From assembly GCA_013298205.1 (NCBI GenBank), contig JAAFJZ010000197.1, forward strand, positions 1 to 5,488: a stretch of DNA of 5,488 nucleotides, in the 5' to 3' direction. Position numbers and translations under genes: made by a program. Under the pieces are notes generated by a model that worked only from the letters and a program-made list of their open reading frames with translations, searched no databases and was not told where the DNA came from. Shown one piece after another: positions 1-5,081 of this stretch (the stretch's first letter is position 1; every line of letters starts with the position of its first letter). This DNA is from Cytophagales bacterium. Its GTDB lineage: Bacteria > Bacteroidota > Bacteroidia > Cytophagales > UBA9547.

Positions 1-100
1 GCAGACCTACGATTTCGCCTTGATTTACCTCTACAGATACATCGTTAACTACAAGCCTAGACTTATATTTTTTAAAAAGATTTTCGGCTTTTAATTTCAT
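1..100 (-). CDS. lptB: LPS export ABC transporter ATP-binding protein LptB, N-terminal fragment
   Basis: The first 33 codons of an ABC ATPase are visible and the rest lies beyond the left edge. LptB is the cytoplasmic ATPase that powers extraction of lipopolysaccharide from the inner membrane through LptFG and the Lpt bridge. The start is the ATG at 100-98. The peptide opens MKLKAENLFKKYKSR, continues with a VVNDVS segment and reaches QGEIVGL, which is the strand just before the Walker A loop. Walker A, the Q-loop, the signature and Walker B are all outside the window. The KxYKSR...V..VSxEVxQGEIVGL pattern is what I know from Bacteroidota LptB proteins, but other ABC ATPases share the general fold here, so the name is likely and not proven. 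The gene starts 19 bases after the recJ stop on the same strand, which suggests co-transcription. The leader is A/T-rich without a Shine-Dalgarno sequence. Confidence 0.8.
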   Translation of the reverse strand, partial: MKLKAENLFKKYKSRLVVNDVSVEVNQGEIVGL

Positions 101-119
101 ATTTGATTAAAGAACAAAA

Positions 120-1841
120 CTAACAAGAGCTTTTTAAATCTTTTACAAAAAGTTGCAAAGTTTTTAATCCCCTAAATTCATTCAAACCTAGCGTAAAGCA
201 AATATCTATCAAATCTCCTTCATTAAGCGTTTCACATTTATCAGCAAAATTAAATCCTATGGCTTCATAAACAAGCGATTCACCTTGTTTGAGCCATAAT
301 TTGATGTGTTTTTCTTTTAAAATTAGGGGCTGGCGAAACAATTTTACATTTCTAGCCAAAAAAACAGGCTGCATATTTCCAGGACCAAAAGGAGACATTC
401 GCATCATTACCTGGTAAAACTTTTCTGTGAGCGCATGTAAAGGTACTTCTACATCAATATCCAAAGTAGGAATTCGCATTTCGTAAGGTAAGCGTTTTTG
501 CACGACCTCCTCAAACTTTTCTCTAAGTTTATCCACATTTTCTAAGGGTAACGTCATGCCAGCAGCAAAAGTATGCCCGCCAAATTGGGTTAATACCTCA
601 GAACATTCACACAAAGCTTCATATAAATCGAAGCCCAAAACTGAGCGAGCCGAGCCTACAGCCTTATCACCCGATTGGGTAAGCACGATGGTAGGTTTAT
701 AATATTTTTCTATACATCGTGATGCCACAATACCCACTACGCCTTTGTGCCAATCAGACTTAAATACCACAGAACTGGCATATTCACGCATTTTTTCTAT
801 TATAGAAAGGGCTTCTTCTGTAATATTTTGGTCTAAATCTCGCCTAGATTGGTTGTTAAAATCTATAGAAGTAACTTTAATGTCTGCATCTTCTATGCTT
901 TGAGCAATTAAAAGATTTACGCTTTCTTTTGCATGGCTTAGTCTGCCAGCGGCATTAATTCTGGGCCCAATAGCAAAAACAATATGACTTACATCTATCG
1001 TTTTGTGATTTACAGAAGCTATTTTACAAAGAGCTTCAATAGCAAAACAAGGTTTGTGTCTTATTTTTTCGATGCCAAAGTAGGTCAAAATACGGTTTTC
1101 ACCATTCATTTGCACCAAATCGGAAGCTATGCTCACCGCTACCAAATCCAAATATTGAAAAGCCTTGCTTTCGGGCAGACCCATATAAATACAACAGGCT
1201 TGGATGAGTTTGAAGCCAATACCACAACCCGAAAGCTCTTTAAAAGGATAGCTACAATCTTTGCGTTTAGGATTCAAATTGGCCAATGCTGGGGGCAAAG
1301 TTTCGCCAGGAATATGGTGGTCGCAAACGATAAAATTTACACCCAATTCTTTTGCTAGGGTAATAATTTCTACTGAGCGAATGCCGCAATCGAGTGCGAT
1401 TACGAGTTTGAATCCATTTTTATGCGCAAAATCTACACCTTGAGCAGAAATTCCATAACCTTCTGTAAAGCGATCAGGAATGTAAAACTCAATTTTGTCG
1501 GTCAATTCTCTTAAAAAAGAAAACATGCATGCCACAGAAGTCGTGCCATCTACATCATAATCGCCATAAACGAGTATTTTTTCCTTATTTTCAATACTTT
1601 CTGCAATGACTTTTATGGCTATTTCCATATCCTTCATCAAAAAAGGATGGAGCAAGTCTTCCAAATCAGGATTAAAAAAATGCTTGGCTTGGTCGAAATT
1701 AAATATTCCTTTTTGTATTAAAATTTGGGCTAAAAAAGGATTGAGATTAAGCGAATTTGTAAGCAAACTGATGTGTTCAGGTTCTGGAATCGGCTTGGTA
1801 AGCCAACGTTTTTCGCTCAAAGATGCTTCTGCTGCTTTCAT
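120..1841 (-). CDS. recJ: Single-stranded-DNA-specific exonuclease RecJ
   Basis: RecJ is a cytoplasmic 5'-3' exonuclease on single-stranded DNA that acts in RecFOR recombination, mismatch repair and base excision repair, using Mn/Mg ions held by the DHH core. The 573-residue length is normal for the family. Domains in order are: DHH with motif I YGDYDVDGTTS (92-102), LDCG (150-153), CDHHIPG (173-179), SGCGIGFKL (204-212) and the LDLVAVSIASD segment (231-241); GPRINAAGRL (292-301); DHHA1 with WHKGVVGIVASR (364-375), GSARS (396-400) and FGGHTFAAGMTL (420-431); then the C-terminal OB-type domain with SPFGPGNMQPVF (483-494). All core metal-binding motifs look intact, so the enzyme should be active. 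The ATG at 1841 is used. It places about nine residues before the usual KRW start of relatives, and a TTG at codon 8 is a less likely alternative. It is divergent from the DUF1573 gene and followed after 19 bases by lptB. Confidence 0.97.
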   Translation of the reverse strand: MKAAEASLSEKRWLTKPIPEPEHISLLTNSLNLNPFLAQILIQKGIFNFDQAKHFFNPDLEDLLHPFLMKDMEIAIKVIAESIENKEKILVYGDYDVDGTTSVACMFSFLRELTDKIEFYIPDRFTEGYGISAQGVDFAHKNGFKLVIALDCGIRSVEIITLAKELGVNFIVCDHHIPGETLPPALANLNPKRKDCSYPFKELSGCGIGFKLIQACCIYMGLPESKAFQYLDLVAVSIASDLVQMNGENRILTYFGIEKIRHKPCFAIEALCKIASVNHKTIDVSHIVFAIGPRINAAGRLSHAKESVNLLIAQSIEDADIKVTSIDFNNQSRRDLDQNITEEALSIIEKMREYASSVVFKSDWHKGVVGIVASRCIEKYYKPTIVLTQSGDKAVGSARSVLGFDLYEALCECSEVLTQFGGHTFAAGMTLPLENVDKLREKFEEVVQKRLPYEMRIPTLDIDVEVPLHALTEKFYQVMMRMSPFGPGNMQPVFLARNVKLFRQPLILKEKHIKLWLKQGESLVYEAIGFNFADKCETLNEGDLIDICFTLGLNEFRGLKTLQLFVKDLKSSC

Positions 1842-1931
1842 ATTCGACTCAAATTACGCTAAAAATAGGCAAAACCAAAAATTTGTTTTGTTTTTGAATT
1901 CAAAAAATAAGGAAGAAAAGAATTTATTATT

Positions 1932-1939
1932 TAGTTTTG
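1932..1939 (+). promoter_or_regulatory. Candidate -7 promoter element (TAGTTTTG) for the DUF1573 gene
   Basis: TAGTTTTG matches the Bacteroidota -7 consensus TAnnTTTG and ends 36 bases before the ATG at 1976, which would give a leader of about 30 nucleotides. No TTTG -33 box is found at the expected 19-21 base spacing; the nearest upstream TTTG (1893-1896) is too far away. In AT-rich sequence such a match can occur by chance, so this is a moderate candidate only. Confidence 0.35.
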
Positions 1940-1975
1940 CTTCCAGATAAACGTTAAATTTAAGATTAAAAACCT

Positions 1976-2746
1976 ATGAAAAAAATTTCATTGCTATTTG
2001 TCGCAATTTTAGGAAACCTGACGCTAGTTTTTTCTCAAAGCGAAATGCAATTTCCAGAAACGAGCTATGATTTTGGAATGATTTATGAGGGAGGGCAGCC
2101 TTCGCATACTTTTGATGTAAGAAACACAGGAAATGAAGGATTGTTGATTAACAATGTTGCCCCTTCTTGTGGTTGTACTACCCCACAATGGAGTAAAAAT
2201 GCTATAGAACCAAATCAAACGGGTTCAATAACCGCTTCATACAATAGTTCGGGTAGAATTGGACCATTTTTTAAAAGTATTAACATTCAATCAAATGCAA
2301 AAGTAAATCCTAAAACAATTTATATAAAAGGAGTTGTAGTTAAAAAAGATGATACTTTGGCTACCAAAGAAGAAATGAAATTACCTCCAGTTTTGGAAAT
2401 AGAAAGAGTAAATTTTACGCTTGGAAAATTGGAAAAAGGTAGACCCGCTTTAATCAAACTAAATATCAAAAACACGGGTAAATCACCTTTAAAAATATTT
2501 TATGTGCAATCGGGCTGTATGTGTACTTCTATAAAAGGATGGGAACCCCTCAAACCGGGTGCATCTCAAGTTTTGGAAGTTATATATTCATCAAACGAAA
2601 TTGGCAATTTGAAAGATAGTTTTGTGGTTTTTTCAAACGATCCAGCCAAACCTCATACAGAAGTAAAAATTGAGGCTACATTGGTTGAAAGTTTGACCAA
2701 ATCGAGCATCATGAACCAAGGATCTGGAGGAGGAATGTTTAGGTAG
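1976..2746 (+). CDS. Exported protein with two DUF1573 domains
   Basis: This is a 256-residue secreted or periplasmic protein of unknown function. Residues 1-20 form a classical signal peptide (MKK, then a hydrophobic core ending LVFS), with likely cleavage before QSEM; there is no lipobox. Two tandem DUF1573 domains follow, roughly 25-120 and 139-237. Both begin with the typical pattern of a short strand, (Y/N)F..G....G.......(R/K)NTG, and an Ig-like/ASH-type beta-sandwich is expected. Each domain carries a CxC motif at the equivalent place: SCGCT (64-68) and GCMCT (180-184). The C-terminus is a short Gly/Ser-rich tail (QGSGGGMFR). DUF1573 proteins are abundant in Bacteroidota and their function is not established; binding or scaffolding outside the inner membrane is a guess from the fold. 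The gene has its own upstream region and is 79 bases from the peroxiredoxin gene, so co-transcription is possible but not shown. Confidence 0.9.
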   Translation: MKKISLLFVAILGNLTLVFSQSEMQFPETSYDFGMIYEGGQPSHTFDVRNTGNEGLLINNVAPSCGCTTPQWSKNAIEPNQTGSITASYNSSGRIGPFFKSINIQSNAKVNPKTIYIKGVVVKKDDTLATKEEMKLPPVLEIERVNFTLGKLEKGRPALIKLNIKNTGKSPLKIFYVQSGCMCTSIKGWEPLKPGASQVLEVIYSSNEIGNLKDSFVVFSNDPAKPHTEVKIEATLVESLTKSSIMNQGSGGGMFR

Positions 2747-2780
2747 TTTTCGTCTAAATTTAGGAAAATATTATTTTTTA

Positions 2781-2794
2781 ATTTAATATTAAAT
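2781..2794. promoter_or_regulatory. 14-bp perfect palindrome upstream of the peroxiredoxin gene
   Basis: ATTTAATATTAAAT is self-complementary over all 14 bases and lies 31 bases before the peroxiredoxin ATG, where an operator would be expected. A second, shorter palindrome, CTAAATTTAG, sits at 2754-2763. The sites could bind a dimeric repressor or activator of peroxide stress genes, but they consist almost entirely of A and T, so chance is a serious alternative. The 14-bp site does not match the 15-bp PerR box spacing exactly. Confidence 0.2.
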
Positions 2795-2825
2795 CATCAA
2801 TTCAAATAAACTTTAAATCAATAAA

Positions 2826-3455
2826 ATGTCGTTAGTAGGAAAAAAAGCCCCATTATTCAATGCGCCTGCCGTAATTAATGGTGAAGAAATTGTAGATAGT
2901 TTCTCTTTAAGTCAATATTTAGGAAAAAAACATGTTGTTTTTTTCTTTTATCCAAAAGATTTCACATTCGTTTGTCCAACAGAAATTCATGCTTTTCAAG
3001 CTAAATTGAAAGAATTTGAACAAAGAGGAGCTGTAGTAGTAGGCTGTTCTACAGACACTGAGAATTCTCATTTGGCTTGGTTATCAATGCCAAAAGAAAA
3101 AGGCGGAATTCAAGGAGTAACTTACCCAATTGTAGCAGATGTTTCTAAAACAATCGCATCAAATTATGGCGTTTTAGCTGGGGAATATAGTTACAATGAA
3201 GCTGGAGAAATGACATTTGAAGGTGCGCCAATTGCTTTTAGAGGTACATTTTTAATTAACAAAGAAGGTGTTGTAATGCATGAAATGGTTAATTTTTTCC
3301 CTATTGGAAGAAGCATTGATGAAGAAATTCGTACCCTTGATGCTTTATTACATAACGAAAAATATGGAGAAGTTTGCCCAGCAAACTGGGAAGAAGGAAA
3401 AGATGCTATGAAAGCTAGTGTACAAGGTACAGCAGAATATTTAGCAAAACATTAA
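2826..3455 (+). CDS. Typical 2-Cys peroxiredoxin (AhpC/Prx1 family)
   Basis: This is a cytosolic thiol peroxidase of 209 residues, the normal length, that reduces hydrogen peroxide and organic hydroperoxides through a cysteine thiol and is recycled by thioredoxin or an AhpF-like reductase (none is encoded in the window). The active site is complete: P43, T47 and peroxidatic C50 in KDFTFVCPTE, R139 in FRGTF, and resolving C184 in GEVCPANW near the C-terminus. The SHLAWL and IVADVSK..ASNYGVL segments resemble the Prx1/tryparedoxin-peroxidase branch more than enterobacterial AhpC. The GGLG motif of overoxidation-sensitive enzymes reads GGIQ (93-96), and the C-terminal YF motif reads YL (205-206). 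The start is the first ATG, preceded by an A-rich leader. A strong terminator follows 13 bases after the stop. A 14-bp palindrome upstream might be a regulatory site. I give no symbol because ahpC and tsaA/prx names are used inconsistently in this branch. Confidence 0.96.
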   Translation: MSLVGKKAPLFNAPAVINGEEIVDSFSLSQYLGKKHVVFFFYPKDFTFVCPTEIHAFQAKLKEFEQRGAVVVGCSTDTENSHLAWLSMPKEKGGIQGVTYPIVADVSKTIASNYGVLAGEYSYNEAGEMTFEGAPIAFRGTFLINKEGVVMHEMVNFFPIGRSIDEEIRTLDALLHNEKYGEVCPANWEEGKDAMKASVQGTAEYLAKH

Positions 3456-3468
3456 TTCATTTTAACTT

Positions 3469-3513
3469 AAAAATGGGTAGTGGAAAAAATATTTTCTGCT
3501 ACCCATTTTTTTT
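3469..3513 (+). terminator. Intrinsic (Rho-independent) terminator after the peroxiredoxin gene
   Basis: The arm 3469-3487 pairs with 3492-3510 across 19 continuous pairs, including two G-U wobbles, with a four-base loop AATA (3488-3491). The GC-containing middle is TGGGTAG against CTACCCA. The stem runs into a T tract (3506-3513), the arrangement expected of a strong intrinsic terminator. It begins 13 bases after the peroxiredoxin stop and separates that gene from the pterin synthase. The A-run on the left side would give a T tract on the other strand, but no leftward gene ends here. Confidence 0.92.
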
Positions 3514-3520
3514 AGATTTG
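3513..3520 (+). promoter_or_regulatory. Candidate -7 promoter element (TAGATTTG) for the pterin synthase gene
   Basis: TAGATTTG fits TAnnTTTG and ends 21 bases before the ATG at 3542, giving a short leader of about 15 nucleotides. It touches the last base of the preceding terminator's T tract, so transcription of the pterin synthase and carboxypeptidase would restart right where peroxiredoxin transcription stops. No clear TTTG -33 box is present; that position falls inside the terminator hairpin. Confidence 0.42.
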
Positions 3521-3541
3521 TGCAAATTATATTAAAAATAA

Positions 3542-3955
3542 ATGATTTTTGTAAGTAGAAAAGAGCATTTTAATGCCGCTCACAAGCTTTTTAATCCCAA
3601 ATGGACAAAGGAAAAAAATGATTCTGTTTTTGGCCCTTGTGCAAATGAGTATTGGCATGGACACAATTTTGAAATAATTGTAACGGTTAAAGGTAATCCA
3701 GATCCTGATACAGGTTTTGTGATTGATTTAAAAGTTTTGAGCCGGTTAATGCGAAAATTTGTGATTGAAGAATTAGATCATAAAAATTTAAATATTGATG
3801 TCCCTTTTATGAAAGACAAAATGGCAAGTACAGAAGTTTTATCAATAGAAGTTTGGAAAATACTTGAACCATTGATTACTCAAAACTCAAATGCAAAACT
3901 TCATTGTGTTTGCATATATGAAACGCCAAGAAATTATGTGGAATACTTTGGTTAA
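3542..3955 (+). CDS. 6-pyruvoyl-tetrahydropterin synthase / 6-carboxytetrahydropterin synthase (QueD) family enzyme
   Basis: This is a 137-residue single-domain tunnelling-fold enzyme acting on 7,8-dihydroneopterin triphosphate. QueD members make 6-carboxy-tetrahydropterin for queuosine and deazapurine synthesis; PTPS members make 6-pyruvoyl-tetrahydropterin for biopterin. Zinc ligands H14 (FNAAHKL), H39 and H41 (WHGHN) are present, as are the catalytic cysteine C33 (GPC), the D79-H80 pair (LDHKNLN) and the pterin-anchoring glutamate E127 (YETPRNY). The spacing from the catalytic Cys to the first HGH histidine is six residues, as in animal PTPS, and not four as in Escherichia coli QueD. The precise product is therefore uncertain, although most Bacteroidota copies are labelled QueD. 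No other queuosine or pterin genes are visible. The last 20 bases overlap the start of the downstream carboxypeptidase gene. Confidence 0.93.
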   Translation: MIFVSRKEHFNAAHKLFNPKWTKEKNDSVFGPCANEYWHGHNFEIIVTVKGNPDPDTGFVIDLKVLSRLMRKFVIEELDHKNLNIDVPFMKDKMASTEVLSIEVWKILEPLITQNSNAKLHCVCIYETPRNYVEYFG

Positions 3956-4667
3956 AGGTTTCAGTTTTTTTTTTCTAACATTATTATTTTTTAAAACAAC
4001 TTTTTCTCAATCTCAAAGTAATAACCACAATTTGCTTTTGAGTATGGGTTTGGAAAAACCTAATTTAGTAGGTAAAACTCAATTTTTATTGCCAGAAGCC
4101 TACAATGCTTTCTTAAAAATGTCTATGAAAGCTAAAAATGAAGGAATTCAACTTTTTATTGTATCAGGATACAGAAGTTTTGAAGATCAAAAAAGTATTT
4201 GGAATAGAAAATTTGAAAAATATAAAAAAGAAGGAATTCATGACTCAATTATTTTAGCCAAAATGACTGAGTATAGTTCGATTCCAGGAACTTCTCGCCA
4301 CCATTGGGGAACAGATTTTGATTGGGTAGATTTGGCAGGTGGTCTAAAAAAAAATCCACTTCAAGATTCTAATTACATAAAAGGAGGTAAATATGCTAAA
4401 GCATATAACTGGATGCTTGCAAATGCCTCAGAATTTGGGTTTTATGAAGTTTATAACAATAACAAAAAACGCTTAGGGTTTCATTATGAACCTTGGCATT
4501 TTACTTATTTGCCTCTTTCTAAAATTAAAATTCAAAATTTATCCGCATTACCTGTTTACCAATTGCTACTTAAAAAGGATATAAGAGGCATTCATTTGAT
4601 AAACCAAATTTATTTTGAGAGTTACATACAAAAATATTTATTTGGAATTTCAGACAAAATTAAATAA
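3936..4667 (+). CDS. Secreted D-alanyl-D-alanine carboxypeptidase, VanY-type (peptidase M15B)
   Basis: This is a zinc peptidase expected to trim the terminal D-alanine from peptidoglycan stem peptides in the periplasm. Numbering from the ATG at 3936 (243 residues): signal peptide 1-24 with a Phe/Leu-rich core ending TTFS; substrate-binding SGYRSFEDQ (77-85); the first zinc motif SRHHWGTDFD (120-129), with H122 and D129 as ligands in the SxHxxGxxxD pattern; catalytic E185 and zinc ligand H188 in EPWH (185-188). All catalytic residues are present. Possible starts are 3891, 3918 and 3936. I prefer 3936 because it gives a compact signal peptide with a Lys just before the hydrophobic core and the smallest overlap (20 bases) with the pterin synthase gene; 3918 would add six residues. 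The overlap implies co-transcription and perhaps translational coupling, although the two functions are unrelated. Confidence 0.9.
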   Translation: MWNTLVKGFSFFFLTLLFFKTTFSQSQSNNHNLLLSMGLEKPNLVGKTQFLLPEAYNAFLKMSMKAKNEGIQLFIVSGYRSFEDQKSIWNRKFEKYKKEGIHDSIILAKMTEYSSIPGTSRHHWGTDFDWVDLAGGLKKNPLQDSNYIKGGKYAKAYNWMLANASEFGFYEVYNNNKKRLGFHYEPWHFTYLPLSKIKIQNLSALPVYQLLLKKDIRGIHLINQIYFESYIQKYLFGISDKIK

Positions 4668-4675
4668 AATCATAA

Positions 4676-4683
4676 TATATTTG
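4676..4683 (+). promoter_or_regulatory. Candidate -7 promoter element (TATATTTG) for the small lipoprotein gene
   Basis: TATATTTG is an exact TAnnTTTG match that ends 20 bases before the ATG at 4704, nearly the same spacing as the box before the pterin synthase gene. A TTTG exists at 4641-4644 but is about 31 bases away, longer than the usual 19-21. The box lies just after the carboxypeptidase stop, which suggests that the small gene can be transcribed on its own. Confidence 0.42.
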
Positions 4684-4703
4684 TAATCTTAAAGTTTTAT
4701 AAC

Positions 4704-4838
4704 ATGAAAAAAATAATCTCTTTGTTCGTTTTCGCTGTAATTGGTGCATTAATTTTACAATCTTGTGTAAAACAAAATAAACATTGTAAAGCAGCACATA
4801 AAAGAAAAGATTCAATCAACAAAATTCAATTCCAGTAA
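4704..4838 (+). CDS. Small putative lipoprotein, 44 residues
   Basis: This short gene runs ATG to TAA and encodes MKKIISLFVF, then AVIGALILQSC, then a mature part of only 24 residues counting the lipidated cysteine. The N-terminus is a lipoprotein signal: two lysines, a hydrophobic stretch and a lipobox LQSC with C21 as the lipidation site. The mature peptide is basic and polar (KQNKHCKAAHKRKDSINK), with a second cysteine at 28, and has no domain I recognise. A TATATTTG box 20 bases upstream and the clean lipobox support it as a real gene. Tiny lipoproteins of this form are common and poorly conserved in Bacteroidota. Alternatives are a decayed remnant of a longer lipoprotein gene or a chance reading frame, but the ordered signal-peptide structure makes chance unlikely. 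The function is unknown. Confidence 0.72.
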   Translation: MKKIISLFVFAVIGALILQSCVKQNKHCKAAHKRKDSINKIQFQ

Positions 4839-4894
4839 TTTATTGTCTTTTTAAATATTTTATTTTCTAATTAATTTTTCTTACTCACGTTTTT

Positions 4895-4930
4895 AATAAC
4901 ATTTAATCAAAGTGTTATTTCTCGTTTTTT
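4895..4930 (+). terminator. Weak candidate terminator hairpin after the small lipoprotein gene
   Basis: AATAACATTT (4895-4904) pairs with AAAGTGTTATT over ten pairs (to 4910-4919, one G-U wobble) around a five-base loop. A T-rich stretch follows, including six Ts at 4925-4930. The stem is nearly all A-T, with one G-C pair, and the T run is not immediately adjacent, so efficiency would be low. It is the best hairpin in the 243-bp gap (4839-5081) between the converging lipoprotein and DUF2459 genes. I find no gene in that gap. Confidence 0.3.
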
Positions 4931-5081
4931 ATTTAATTTATTTTAGTTTTTACATAATATATTTATTGAATCTATGTTTGTTTAATGTAGATTTTTAAAT
5001 AAATGAATTTATTTATTCAATTTGAAATAATAGTTTAAATACAATAACTTGGTATATGATTTTAGAGTATATTGAATCATT

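Noticed and set aside
984..1443. Plus-strand open frames (984-1358 and 1261-1443) inside recJ
   Set aside because: They lie antisense to well-conserved RecJ motifs, encode low-complexity, aromatic-rich peptides with no domain and have no promoter-like sequence; they are shadows of the recJ codon pattern.
1850..1879. Possible recJ promoter on the minus strand (TTTG, 19-base gap, TAATTTG)
   Set aside because: The -7 part lacks one base of TAnnTTTG and would place the transcription start almost on the ATG; too weak to annotate.
1606..1950. Plus-strand open frame crossing the recJ start and the divergent intergenic region
   Set aside because: Most of it is antisense to the RecJ N-terminus, the peptide has no recognisable features and it runs into the promoter region of the DUF1573 gene.
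2024..2218. Minus-strand 64-codon open frame inside the DUF1573 gene
   Set aside because: It is antisense to the conserved first DUF1573 domain including its CxC motif, and lacks any gene-like context.
4138..4240. Repeated GAAGGAATTCA in the carboxypeptidase gene
   Set aside because: Two copies in different contexts, both explained by Glu-Gly-Ile-(Gln/His) codons; no further repeat structure.
4996..5015. Hairpin TAAATAAA/TTTATTTA with a TGAA loop in the AT-rich gap
   Set aside because: It is all A-T, not followed by a T run on either strand, and is expected by chance in such AT-rich DNA.
5056..5080. ATGATT...AATCAT inverted repeat just after the DUF2459 stop
   Set aside because: The stem has six pairs and a 13-base loop, with no T tract on the minus strand; not a convincing terminator.
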